A program made the translations under genes and the position numbers. Below the pieces are notes generated by a model that worked only from the letters and a program-made list of their open reading frames with translations, was not told where the DNA came from and ran no database searches. This document shows, piece after piece, positions 1-7,664 of a stretch of DNA of 64,000 bases (position 1 is the stretch's first letter; every line of letters begins with the position of its first letter). The stretch is from Salsipaludibacter sp963735045 (GTDB taxonomy: Bacteria; Actinomycetota; Nitriliruptoria; Nitriliruptorales; Nitriliruptoraceae), in the NCBI GenBank assembly GCA_963735045.1, contig CAVTIZ010000003.1, positions 1,116,001 through 1,180,000 on the forward strand, read 5' to 3'.

Positions 1-223
1 CCGCGAGGTCCGGGAAGATGATCCCGACCGCGTCGTGGGTGCGCTCGGCGAGGGCTCGCGCCGTCGAACTCGGCCGCCACTGCAGGTCGTCGATGGCGCG
101 CCGCACCCGCCGACGGGTCTCGTCGGCGACGTTGGGGTGGTCCTTGACGACCCGCGAGACCGTCGCGATCGACACGCCGGCGAGTCCGGCGACGTCGTAG
201 ACCGTTGGCGTGCTGCGCGTCAC
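1..223 (-). CDS. LacI-family transcriptional regulator, N-terminal part
   Basis: Only the first 74 codons are inside the window; the gene runs off the left edge. The reverse strand from a GTG at 223-221 reads TPTVYDVAGLAGVSIATVSR, the classic LacI-family helix-turn-helix, followed by the hinge-like stretch ending SSTARALAERTHDAVGIIFP that leads into the periplasmic-binding-like sensor domain. The GTG overlaps the TGA of the upstream glycosidase gene as GTGA, so the two are translationally coupled. This makes it the likely local sugar-responsive repressor of the glycosidase. The effector cannot be told because the ligand domain is missing here. Confidence 0.9.
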   Translation of the reverse strand, partial: MTRSTPTVYDVAGLAGVSIATVSRVVKDHPNVADETRRRVRRAIDDLQWRPSSTARALAERTHDAVGIIFPDLA

Positions 224-2085
224 GACGGGCCCGTTCCGGACACGTCGTCGCCGGTGCCCCGCTCACACCCGGTGCTGCGGTCGGCGCGACACGTGTCGGT
301 GCCGCGACCACCCTCGGCCCGGTCGGTCCCGCGAGACCCCCACAGGCGGTCGTCGCCGTCGCCGGCCGACAGCACGTCGTCGCCGGTCTGGCCCCACAGG
401 AAGTCGTCGCCGGCGTCGCCGTACAGCACGTCGTCGCCCGCGCCGCCGTCGAGGCGGTCGCGACCGGCGTCGCCGTAGAGGATGTCGTCGCCACCCCCGC
501 CGTCGACCAGGTCGTCGCCCCCGAGGGCGCAGATCACGTCGTCGCCCGGCGTGCCGGTCAGCCGGTCCCGGCCCGCGGTGCCGGTGATGGTGCACCCGCG
601 GGGTTCCGCGCCGAACTCCTCGATCCCGAGCAGGGGTCGCAGCCGGGCCTCGAGCTGGTCGTCGCCGACGAAGGCCTCGCGCAGGACGTCGTCGCCGAGG
701 GCGTTGCCGATCGCGCCCAGGATGATGCCCTGGTCCAGCGACAGGTAGGCGTCGGAGATGGTGCCGGTGTCGACGTTGACGGTGTCGCGGAAGCCCCACT
801 CGGTCACCAGGTCGGGGAAGTCGGCCTCCAACCGGGAGAGGTTGTCGACGGTGGCCTCCGGGGCGAAGCGCAGTGCGAGGAAGGCGGCGTGGGGGGTGAC
901 CACGCCACCGTCGTAGGCCGAGGGCGGTGGGACGTCGGTGCCGTCGCGACAACCGGCGAAGCCGGGGTCGGTCAGGGTGTTGGCGTTGTCGGAGGAGTAG
1001 CCCGTGGGGTTCATCCCGACGGCGTCGACGCCATACTCGCGGTACCCGCCCTCGGGGATGTTGGCGGGGGAGAAACCCCAGTAGCCGTAGTCGGCCTCGA
1101 CCAGCCCGTGGTACTGCTGGGCCTGGACCGTCACCGGGTGGTTGATGCGCCAGCTGCCCGCCCCCCAGTCGTCCTCGGGCACGAACAGCGTGGGCATCAG
1201 GTCCTCGAACGCACTGCCACCCCAGCCCGGGACGACGCGGGTGTCGCCGTCGTCGATGCTGGTGTAGGGGTAGGCCCCCTCGAAGACCGGGACCCCGACG
1301 TACTCCATGGTGGTGCCGTAGGGCCGCTGCTCCTGCCACGACCAGTCGCAGCTGTCGGGGAAGGTGCGCCACGCACCGAAGTAGTGCCGCTCCGGGATCT
1401 GGTCCTCCGCGATGCCGATGTAGCTGGCGATGCGGCTCTCGCTGACGATCGTGTCGTAGCAGCACGGGCTGTCACCGGTGGACGGCGCGTAGTGGAACAG
1501 GATCCGGTTGACGTCCTCCTGGTAGAAGAAGCCGAAGTCGAGGCTGTCGTAGATGGTGCCGGCCTGGTCGGCCACCTCCGGCACGGCGTTGCGCACGACC
1601 CGCAGCCCGGTCGCCAGCCACCCGTTGTCCACCGACGACAGGTGGGGCACGATCGGCTCCCCGCTCGACGGCCACACCTCGAGCTTGTCGCCGTTGCGGT
1701 GGTCGTACCAGTTGTAGAACTGGCCGGTGTCGGCGTAGGTCTCCATGCCCTCGAGCGTGGTGAGGGTCGTCGAGACCCGGTCGACCAGCTCGGCCCGGTC
1801 GATCCAGCCGAGCCGCTCGGCGGTGACGGCGCTCCACAGGTAGGCGCCGATGTTGGTCGTGGACGTCTGCACGGCCCGGGTGCCGTCGACCTGCAGCGCG
1901 TCGGTCGGCAGGCCCGAGTCGTCGTCGGTCATGGCGACGAAGGAGGCCCACGTCGCTCGTCCCCAGGCGTCCAGCGTCGCCTCGTCGTCGGCCCGGGCGG
2001 GTGGTGCCGAGGGCGGTGCGACCACCAGGACGCCGGCGAGCAGGGCGATGACGGCGAGCAGGCCGGACAGGCGTGTGGCGAGCAT
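220..2085 (-). CDS. Secreted PF10091/GH144-like glycosidase with C-terminal RTX calcium-binding repeats
   Basis: A 621-residue protein. Residues 1-32 form a signal peptide (hydrophobic LSGLLAVIALLAGVLVV, then an Ala-rich cleavage region ending ARA). Residues about 40-480 resemble the putative glucoamylase family PF10091, which includes GH144 endo-beta-1,2-glucanases: TTNIGAYLWS, the short SESRIASYIGIA segment, and GGSAFEDLMPTLF are typical. Residues about 500-600 are a run of RTX nonapeptide-like repeats (GGDDLVDGGGGDDILYG and similar), expected to fold on calcium outside the cell. It starts at an ATG preceded by GAGGA. It ends inside the LacI gene start, so the pair looks like an operon acting on an external glucan. 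The substrate is not proven. Confidence 0.8.
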   Translation of the reverse strand: MLATRLSGLLAVIALLAGVLVVAPPSAPPARADDEATLDAWGRATWASFVAMTDDDSGLPTDALQVDGTRAVQTSTTNIGAYLWSAVTAERLGWIDRAELVDRVSTTLTTLEGMETYADTGQFYNWYDHRNGDKLEVWPSSGEPIVPHLSSVDNGWLATGLRVVRNAVPEVADQAGTIYDSLDFGFFYQEDVNRILFHYAPSTGDSPCCYDTIVSESRIASYIGIAEDQIPERHYFGAWRTFPDSCDWSWQEQRPYGTTMEYVGVPVFEGAYPYTSIDDGDTRVVPGWGGSAFEDLMPTLFVPEDDWGAGSWRINHPVTVQAQQYHGLVEADYGYWGFSPANIPEGGYREYGVDAVGMNPTGYSSDNANTLTDPGFAGCRDGTDVPPPSAYDGGVVTPHAAFLALRFAPEATVDNLSRLEADFPDLVTEWGFRDTVNVDTGTISDAYLSLDQGIILGAIGNALGDDVLREAFVGDDQLEARLRPLLGIEEFGAEPRGCTITGTAGRDRLTGTPGDDVICALGGDDLVDGGGGDDILYGDAGRDRLDGGAGDDVLYGDAGDDFLWGQTGDDVLSAGDGDDRLWGSRGTDRAEGGRGTDTCRADRSTGCERGTGDDVSGTGPS

Positions 2086-2142
2086 GGGGGAGTCCTCGTC
2101 GGTCGGTCGTCACCGCATGCACGAAGTACGCTTGCATGGCAT

Positions 2143-2158
2143 TTGTAAGCGCACACAA
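2143..2158. promoter_or_regulatory. Putative LacI-type operator upstream of the glycosidase
   Basis: TTGTAAGCGCACACAA is an imperfect 16-bp palindrome (12 of 16 positions symmetric, with a central GCGC) about 60 bp upstream of the glycosidase ATG. Centre and outer arms resemble LacI-family operators. The LacI-type gene in the same transcription unit makes autogenous repression likely. The -35/-10 elements are not clear here. Confidence 0.55.
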
Positions 2159-2275
2159 CGCACGTTGCGGTCCACAACAAACCTGCTCCGCGGGGGAGTG
2201 GACGTCAACGTCCGAACGGCCGGGGCGAGCGACTGTCGCGCATCCGACCGCGCTCTCCGCACGCCCTGTCGCCGA

Positions 2276-2623
2276 TCAGCCGGTGCCCGCGCCGGGATCC
2301 GGGGTGCGCAGGCGGCCGCGCTCGTCCACGACGACGCCCTCGGCCTCCAGCAGCGGCCGCTGGACGGGGGCGTGGGTGCGATAGAGGCGTCCGGAGGCCG
2401 GCACCACGCGCCACCACGGCAGGTCCGGCACGGCACGCAGGACGTTGGCGACGGCCTGGCCCGCGCCGGGATGGCCGGCCTCGCGGGCGACCTCGGCGTA
2501 GGTGACGACCTCACCCGGGTCGAGCCTGGCCACCACTGCGACCACGTGGCGCTGGAAGGGCGTCAGCTCGGCCGGGGGCTCGTGGTGCCCGCCGGGCGGG
2601 AGCGGGGCGTGCGTGGGGGTCAC
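2276..2623 (-). CDS. Alkyltransferase-like protein (MGMT family, catalytic Cys replaced by Trp)
   Basis: A 115-residue protein with the DNA-binding half of O6-alkylguanine-DNA alkyltransferase: PFQRHVVAVVARLDPGEVVTYAEVA, the helix-turn-helix, then VANVLRAVPDLP. The active-site motif PCHRV is replaced by PWWRV, so the acceptor cysteine is absent. In known alkyltransferase-like (ATL) proteins the Cys is often Trp (PWHR); they bind alkylated guanine and pass it to nucleotide-excision repair. Here the His is also Trp. The GTG at 2623 overlaps the TGA of the reductase gene (GTGA), so the two are co-translated. Being one domain, it cannot be a full Ada protein. Confidence 0.85.
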   Translation of the reverse strand: MTPTHAPLPPGGHHEPPAELTPFQRHVVAVVARLDPGEVVTYAEVAREAGHPGAGQAVANVLRAVPDLPWWRVVPASGRLYRTHAPVQRPLLEAEGVVVDERGRLRTPDPGAGTG

Positions 2624-3465
2624 GTCACCTGGCGCAGGGTCGTGTCCAGGTCCGTCGCCGGTCGGCCCAGCACACGCTCGACGTCGTCGGACACCCGGTC
2701 CTGTGACCCGTCCGCGATGGCCGTGTAGGTGCTCACCCAGGCGTCCAGCAGGTAGTCCTCGGCGTCGGGCCACGAGCGACGCCGGCTCGCGTAGGCCTCG
2801 TCGACGGTCTCGTCGACGAATCGCAGGTCACGGCCGGTCACCGCCCCGACCCGCTCGGCGAGGTCGTCCATGGTGACCAGCTCCGGGCCGGTGAGGGCCA
2901 GGGCGTGGTCGGCCCAGTCGTCGTCGAGCAGGGTCGCCACGGCGACGTCGGCCACGTCCCGCCGCGCGACCGGTGCGAAGCGACCGGTGCCCGCCGGTCC
3001 GCGCAGCACGCCCTCGTCGTCGAAGAAGAACGGCAGCAGGTCCTGGTAGAAGCCGTTGCGCAGGGCCGTCACCGACAGGCCGGCGTCGCGCAGGGCCACC
3101 TCGGTGTGGAAGTGGTCCCGACCCAGCGTGAAGGTCGAGTCGGGCCCCGCGGCCAGGAAGGACGTGTAGACCACCCGCCGGACGCCGGCCTCGCCGGCGA
3201 CACGGGCGACGGTGCGATGCTGGGCCAGCCGGTCGGGGTGCTCGGCGGCCGAGACGAACAGCAACGTGTCGGCCCCGGCGAACGCGCTCGCCAGCTCCTC
3301 GGCGTCGTCGTAGTCCGCGACCGCCACCTCCGCGCCCGGCAGGTCGGGTGCCCGGTCGGCGCTGCCCCGCACGACCAGCCTCTGGTCGACCCCGCGCTCG
3401 GCCAGCGCGTCCGCCACCGCGCCGCCGATGTGCCCGGTCGCACCCGTGACCACCACGTCCACCAT
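2620..3465 (-). CDS. NmrA/QOR2-type NAD(P)H-binding oxidoreductase
   Basis: 281 residues with an N-terminal Rossmann motif VVVTGATGHIGGAVADAL, then the NmrA/SDR-a pattern (DTLLFVSAAE, VVYTSFLAAGPDSTFTLGRDHFHTE, ALRNGFYQDL). Its closest style is the QorB/SDR5 group of quinone reductases and redox-sensing NmrA proteins, which keep the cofactor fold but lack the YxxxK catalytic pair. ATG start at 3465. It lies head-to-tail with, and overlaps, the ATL gene. Substrate unknown. Confidence 0.8.
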   Translation of the reverse strand: MVDVVVTGATGHIGGAVADALAERGVDQRLVVRGSADRAPDLPGAEVAVADYDDAEELASAFAGADTLLFVSAAEHPDRLAQHRTVARVAGEAGVRRVVYTSFLAAGPDSTFTLGRDHFHTEVALRDAGLSVTALRNGFYQDLLPFFFDDEGVLRGPAGTGRFAPVARRDVADVAVATLLDDDWADHALALTGPELVTMDDLAERVGAVTGRDLRFVDETVDEAYASRRRSWPDAEDYLLDAWVSTYTAIADGSQDRVSDDVERVLGRPATDLDTTLRQVT

Positions 3466-3526
3466 GTCTCGTCCCCTGCCGTCGGTCGACCCGCGACGGT
3501 AACGACGCCGAGTGGAGCCGGCGTCG

Positions 3527-3952
3527 TCAGCCGCCCGGGACGAAGTCCGGTGCGGCCAGCTCGAAGCCGTCGAACCGGAACGCCGGCGAGACCGTGCAGC
3601 TGACCAGGGTGAACGCCCCGGTCGTGCGGGCCGCCTGCCACCAGCCGGCCGGCACCCGGAGCTGGGGCGACTCGCCCGCCGCGAGGTCGACGCCCAGCAG
3701 GTCGGTCGCCGCGGGGGTGGCGTCGTCCGGTGACCGGCCGAGGGCCAGCGGGGCGCCGGCATGGAAGTGCCACAGTTCGTCGGCGTCGACCCGGTGCCAG
3801 TGCGAGTGCTCGCCATCGCCCAACAGGTACAGGATCGCGGTCCCGGCCCCACGGCCGCCGTCGCCCGGGTCGTGTCGCCACGTCTCCCGGAACCACCCAC
3901 CCTCGGGATGCCGCTCGAGCCCCAACCTGTCGACGACCTCCTGCGCCCCCAT
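3527..3952 (-). CDS. Cupin superfamily protein, DUF985 family
   Basis: 141 residues. The sequence RLGLERHPEGGWFRETWR, the pair ILYLLGDGEHSHWHRVDADELWHFHAG and VPAGWWQAA follow the DUF985 (PF06172) cupin pattern, with the histidine-rich metal-binding strand. A strong SD (GGAGGAGGT) lies 4 nt before the ATG at 3952, which excludes the longer in-frame extension made of low-complexity repeat DNA. The biochemical function of the family is not established. Confidence 0.85.
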   Translation of the reverse strand: MGAQEVVDRLGLERHPEGGWFRETWRHDPGDGGRGAGTAILYLLGDGEHSHWHRVDADELWHFHAGAPLALGRSPDDATPAATDLLGVDLAAGESPQLRVPAGWWQAARTTGAFTLVSCTVSPAFRFDGFELAAPDFVPGG

Positions 3953-3980
3953 GCCGACCTCCTCCCGCCCCGAGCCTACG

Positions 3981-4068
3981 CCCCACCCCCCACTCCCGGC
4001 CCCCACACTCCCCACCCCCCACTCCCGGCCCCCCGCTCCCGGCCCCCGCACTCCCGGCCCCCACCCCC
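3981..4068. repeat. C-rich tandem repeat (CACTCCCGGCCCCC units)
   Basis: Between the cupin gene and the DNA ligase, several imperfect copies of a 14-17 bp unit (core ACTCCCGGCCCC) follow each other, nearly all C on the plus strand. It reads through in frame on the minus strand as Gly-rich nonsense upstream of the cupin start, so I treat it as non-coding. The minus strand could form G-quadruplexes. Confidence 0.8.
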
Positions 4069-4092
4069 AGCCAGCCAGGGAACGCCTGTCGT

Positions 4093-4126
4093 GTGCGTTC
4101 CGGCCGGGATACCGGTCGGAACGCAC
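4093..4126. other. Near-perfect 34-nt inverted repeat between two tandem-repeat blocks
   Basis: GTGCGTTCCG, G, CCGG, GATA, CCGG, T, CGGAACGCAC: ten outer and four inner paired bases with one G-T position and a GATA loop. There is no T-tract, so it may be a protein-binding palindrome or structured element rather than a classic terminator. It sits about 140 bp upstream of the cupin start and 270 bp upstream of the ligase start. Confidence 0.7.
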
Positions 4127-4159
4127 CCGGTCGCGGTGGACGGGACTCCTGGTGGTGGC

Positions 4160-4325
4160 GCGTTCGGTGGGGGTGGGCGAGTTGGGTGGGGGTGGGCGAG
4201 TTGGGTGGGGGTGGGCGCGTTCGGTGGGGTGAGCGAGTTGGGATGGGGGTGGGCGAGTTGGGTGGGGTGGGCGCGTTCGGTGGGGTGGGCGCGTTCGGTG
4301 GGGTGGGCGAGTTCGGGGCGGGGGG
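4160..4325. repeat. G-rich tandem repeat, eight to nine units of 18-20 bp
   Basis: Units follow the form G(A/C)GTT(G/C)GGTGGGG(G)TGGGC, e.g. GAGTTGGGTGGGGGTGGGC, repeated without spacers from 4160 to about 4325. Every unit carries several G-runs on the plus strand, so G-quadruplex formation is likely. No SD and no conserved protein comes from any frame. The block ends 43 bp before the candidate -10 of the ligase gene. Confidence 0.9.
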
Positions 4326-4367
4326 TGCGACGATGGCCGGGCAGGTGGTCGGCAGGATCGTGGCGCC

Positions 4368-4373
4368 TAGGCT
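4368..4373 (+). promoter_or_regulatory. Candidate -10 element of the ligase gene
   Basis: TAGGCT lies 24 nt before the ligase ATG. The same TAGNNT form occurs before many genes in this window. No convincing -35 is visible. Confidence 0.4.
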
Positions 4374-4396
4374 CGGGGGTCGACCACCGAGGCGAC

Positions 4397-5356
4397 ATGT
4401 CGGCTCCCGACCACCCCCTGTCCCCGATGCTGGCCACGCCCGGGACCGCGGCGGTGGTGGCGGGTGACGACTGGCTGCACGAGTTCAAGTGGGACGGCAT
4501 CCGGGTCCTGCTGGTCGTCGACGACGCCCACCACCATCGGGTGTTGACCCGCAACGGCAACGAGGTGTCGGTGGCCTGGCCGGAACTCGACGACCTCGCC
4601 CGCGCCCTGCCCGCGGAAACGGTGCTGGACGGCGAGGTCGTGGTGCTCGACGAACGACTTCGGCCCGACTTCTCGCGCATCGCGCATCGCATGCACGTCC
4701 GCAACGAGGTGCGCGTGGCCGCGCTGCGGGCGAGCCACCCGGGGCGGTTCATGGTCTTCGACCTGCTTCGCCGGGCCGGGGAGTGGGCCGTGGACCTGCC
4801 CCTGGTGGCGCGGCGTGGTCGCCTCGTCGAGGTCGTGCCGGAGGGCCCCGCATGGGCCGTGCCTCCGGTGGTCGACGACCTCGACACGATCATGGCGGTG
4901 GTGGCCGACCGCGACCTGGAGGGGGTGGTCAGCAAGCGCCGGGAGTCCCGCTACCTCCCCGGCGTGCGATCGCGCGACTGGCGCAAGATGCGGCGGGTGC
5001 AGGAGGCCGAGGCGGTGGTGGTCGGGTGGCGCGGGATCGACGGGGCCACCGGCGGTCCGGTGGGGTCCCTGGCACTGGCCCGGTGGGACCCCGACGAGCA
5101 GACCTGGGTCGGGATGGGGTCGGTCGGGTCCGGCCTGACCGCCCACGAGGGCCGCCGACTGCACGACCTGCTGTCGCGTCGACCGACCGACGACCGCCAC
5201 GACCTGCCCGTGCCGGCGGACTTCGTCGCGACGACCCCCGCCGTGGTGGTGCGGGTGTCCTACCTCGAGGCGACCCCGCAGGGCCACTTCCGCCACCCGG
5301 TGTACAAGGGCGAGCGGGTCGACCAGGACGTCCACGACGTCGTCGACCCGGCGTGA
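4397..5356 (+). CDS. ATP-dependent DNA ligase, LigD ligase-domain type, stand-alone
   Basis: 319 residues holding the nucleotidyltransferase and OB domains of the LigD ligase module. Motif I is FKWDGIRV, with Lys as the adenylation site; motif III-like LDGEVVVLDE, FMVFDLL, DLEGVVSKR (motif IV) and WRKMR (motif V) follow, then the OB fold ending HPVYKGERVDQDV. No polymerase or phosphoesterase domain is attached. With Ku at 6858 and a separate LigD-type polymerase at 8507 it makes up a split end-joining system. The ATG at 4397 is chosen because the ligase homology begins right after it (PLSPMLATPG) and upstream DNA is repeats. Confidence 0.92.
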   Translation: MSAPDHPLSPMLATPGTAAVVAGDDWLHEFKWDGIRVLLVVDDAHHHRVLTRNGNEVSVAWPELDDLARALPAETVLDGEVVVLDERLRPDFSRIAHRMHVRNEVRVAALRASHPGRFMVFDLLRRAGEWAVDLPLVARRGRLVEVVPEGPAWAVPPVVDDLDTIMAVVADRDLEGVVSKRRESRYLPGVRSRDWRKMRRVQEAEAVVVGWRGIDGATGGPVGSLALARWDPDEQTWVGMGSVGSGLTAHEGRRLHDLLSRRPTDDRHDLPVPADFVATTPAVVVRVSYLEATPQGHFRHPVYKGERVDQDVHDVVDPA

Positions 5357-5471
5357 CGCGCCACGCCCGGCCGCCGCCGCAGGGCGGGGGCCACGGGCCT
5401 GCCGTGACCGGCGCCCGGGCATACCGTGCAGGGCGCAGGGCGGGACGACCCACGACGTCGGAGACATCACG

Positions 5472-6740
5472 ATGCCGGTCCGGCCTCCATCCCTGCCACG
5501 ACGCCGCGGCGCCGTCGTCGTGATCGCCTGCCTGGCGCTGAGCGCGTGCGGGACGACCACCACCGACGACGGCGACCCCGCGCCCGCGTCCACCACCAGC
5601 CAGGCCCCCACCCCCGGGCCGGTGACCCCCGGGTCGGGCACGCCCGGGTCGGACACGCCGGGATCGCCCTCCGTGGCCTCCTCGTCGGAGGTGGCGTCGG
5701 CCCCGGCGGCATCCACGCCACCACCGGGTGACGGGCCGCCGACATGGCAGGACGTGGCCACGGGGTTCGACGAGCCCGCCGCCGTGCTGGTGGATCCACG
5801 CACCGGCGACGACCTGGTCGTCGAGTTGGGTGGTCGCCTGGTCACCACCGACCACCAGGTCGTGCTCGACCTCACCGACCGCGTCGCGCGCGAGTCCGAA
5901 CGGGGGTTGCTGGACGCGACGGCCACCCCGGACGGCACCGCCCTCATCGTCCACTACAGCCGGGCCGGGGACGGTGCGACGGTGGTGTCGCGGTTCCCGG
6001 TGCTCGACGACGCACTGGCGGACCCGGCCGACGAACAGGTGCTGCTGACCCTCGACCAGCCCGCGTCCAACCACAATGGCGGGTCGGTCGTGTTCGGACC
6101 CGACGACCTGCTCTACGTGGCGCTCGGGGACGGTGGACGCGCCAACGACGCGTTCGGCAACGGCGCCGACCCGGGGACACCGCTGGGTGCCATCCTGCGC
6201 CTTGACGTCACCAGCGACCCGGGCGAGGTGGTCGTGCCCGACGACAACCCGTTCGTGGACGGCGGCGGCGACGAGCGGGTGTGGGCCCACGGCGTGCGCA
6301 ACCCGTGGCGGATCGCGACCGACGGCCAACGCTGGATCGTGGCCGACGTGGGCCAGGACGCGGTCGAGGAGGTGACGGTCGTGCCGGCCGACGCGGGTCC
6401 CCACGACCTCGGCTGGCCGGACTGGGAGGGCGACTACTGCCGCGTCGACGTGTGCGAGGACGCCTCGTTGCAACCGGTGGCGACGCTGACCCACGACCAG
6501 GGCGCCTGCTCGATCATCGGGGCGGCGGTGGCGTCGACCCCGACCGTGGACGACGGGACCGCCTACTGGACCGACCTGTGCGACCCGCGCGTGTGGCGGC
6601 TGGACCCGGCCACCGGCGAGGTCGTCGAGGACGCACCCCTTCCCGACGGCATCCCCGCCTATGCCCTCGACGTCGACGCCGGCGGCAACGTCGTCGCCCT
6701 GACCACCGACGGCACCCTGCTCCGGCGCACCCGCGGCTGA
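5472..6740 (+). CDS. PQQ-dependent sugar/sorbosone dehydrogenase-like lipoprotein
   Basis: 422 residues. The N-terminus has a hydrophobic segment ending in lipobox ALSAC (Cys near residue 26), then about 55 residues of Thr/Pro/Ser linker, so it should be membrane-anchored outside the cell. The beta-propeller shows signatures of the glucose/sorbosone dehydrogenase family: NHNGGSVVFGPDDLLYVALGD, PLGAILRLDV, WAHGVRNPWRI and DVGQDAVEEV. Members of this family oxidise aldose sugars with PQQ, although some actinobacterial lipoproteins of this type have no proven activity. It lies between the two end-joining genes without overlap (115 bp and 117 bp gaps). TACCGT at 5422-5427 may be its -10. Confidence 0.85.
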   Translation: MPVRPPSLPRRRGAVVVIACLALSACGTTTTDDGDPAPASTTSQAPTPGPVTPGSGTPGSDTPGSPSVASSSEVASAPAASTPPPGDGPPTWQDVATGFDEPAAVLVDPRTGDDLVVELGGRLVTTDHQVVLDLTDRVARESERGLLDATATPDGTALIVHYSRAGDGATVVSRFPVLDDALADPADEQVLLTLDQPASNHNGGSVVFGPDDLLYVALGDGGRANDAFGNGADPGTPLGAILRLDVTSDPGEVVVPDDNPFVDGGGDERVWAHGVRNPWRIATDGQRWIVADVGQDAVEEVTVVPADAGPHDLGWPDWEGDYCRVDVCEDASLQPVATLTHDQGACSIIGAAVASTPTVDDGTAYWTDLCDPRVWRLDPATGEVVEDAPLPDGIPAYALDVDAGGNVVALTTDGTLLRRTRG

Positions 6741-6823
6741 GCCTGAGGGACCGTTGGACGCCCCGGTCCCCGCGGCAACGTGGCGGCCCGCGACCGGACG
6801 TCCCGATCGGGCGTGGTCGGGAC

Positions 6824-6829
6824 TATCGT
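6824..6829 (+). promoter_or_regulatory. Candidate -10 element of the Ku gene
   Basis: TATCGT 28 nt before the Ku ATG; TANNNT form as at other starts in the window. No clear -35. Confidence 0.35.
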
Positions 6830-6857
6830 GGTGCTCCACCGACGAGGGAGGCGGGTG

Positions 6858-7664
6858 ATGCCGCGCTCGATCTGGACCGGGTCGATCAGCTTCGGACTGG
6901 TCAACATCCCCATCAAGCTGGTGACCGCGGTCGACTCCAAGAACGTGTCGTTCAAGCAGATCCGTCGGTCCGACAGCTCCCGGATCCGCTACCGCAAGGT
7001 GGCCGAGGTGGACGAGGAAGAGGTCACCAACGACGAGATCGTCAAGGGCTACGAGGTCGCCCCGGACCAGTACATCGTGATCGAGCCCGACGAGCTGAAG
7101 TCGCTGGACCCGAAGAAGTCCCGGACCATCGACATCCAGGACTTCGTCGAACTCGCCGACATCGACCCGATCTACTACGACTCGTCGTACTACCTCGTGC
7201 CGCAGGACACCGCCGCCAAGCCCTACCTGCTGCTCCATCAGGCGATGACCGAGTCGGGCAAGGCCGCGGTCGCGCGCTTCGTGATGCGCAGCAAGGAGTA
7301 CCTGGTCGTCATCCGGCCCCTCGACGACGCGCTGGCGGTGTCGACCCTGACCTACGACGACGAGATCGTCAAGCCCGGACGCCTCGACCTGCCGGACCGT
7401 GACGACCTGGACGTGTCCGACGCCGAGGTCACGATGGCCGAGCAGCTGATCGAGTCCATGTCCACCGACTGGGCGCCCGACGCCTACCACGACACCTATC
7501 GGGAGAAGGTGTTGGGCCTGATCGAGGCCAAGGCCGAGGGCCAGGAGATCGCGACCCCGCCGGAGGTCGAGGAGGGTGGTGAGGTGGTGGACCTCATGGC
7601 CGCGCTCGAGCAGAGCCTCCAGGCCGCCAAGGACGCCAAGGGCGCGGCGGAGAAGTCGGCATGA
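6858..7664 (+). CDS. ku: Ku protein of bacterial non-homologous end joining
   Basis: 268 residues beginning MPRSIWTGSISFGLVNIPIK, the invariant start of bacterial Ku. KYEVAPDQYIVIEPDEL-type sequence, DPIYYDSSYYLVP and the core beta-barrel segments follow; the C-terminus is short and Ala/Lys-rich. Ku homodimers ring broken DNA ends and recruit LigD. An SD-like GAGGGAGG precedes the ATG. The stop overlaps the next ATG as ATGA, so Ku and the alpha/beta hydrolase are in one operon. Ligase and polymerase activities come from the flanking genes at 4397 and 8507. Confidence 0.97.
   Translation: MPRSIWTGSISFGLVNIPIKLVTAVDSKNVSFKQIRRSDSSRIRYRKVAEVDEEEVTNDEIVKGYEVAPDQYIVIEPDELKSLDPKKSRTIDIQDFVELADIDPIYYDSSYYLVPQDTAAKPYLLLHQAMTESGKAAVARFVMRSKEYLVVIRPLDDALAVSTLTYDDEIVKPGRLDLPDRDDLDVSDAEVTMAEQLIESMSTDWAPDAYHDTYREKVLGLIEAKAEGQEIATPPEVEEGGEVVDLMAALEQSLQAAKDAKGAAEKSA

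Noticed and set aside
220..2085. RTX toxin secreted by a type I system
   Set aside because: It has an ordinary signal peptide and a PF10091/GH144-like catalytic region, and no ABC exporter is next to it.
205..2148. Long plus-strand open frame opposite the glycosidase
   Set aside because: Antisense shadow; the minus strand has signal peptide, enzyme motifs and RTX repeats.
3953..4126. N-terminal extension of the DUF985 cupin
   Set aside because: It consists of translated repeat DNA; a strong SD sits directly before the ATG at 3952.
4160..4325. CRISPR array
   Set aside because: Units are contiguous 18-20 bp without unique spacers, and no cas genes are present.
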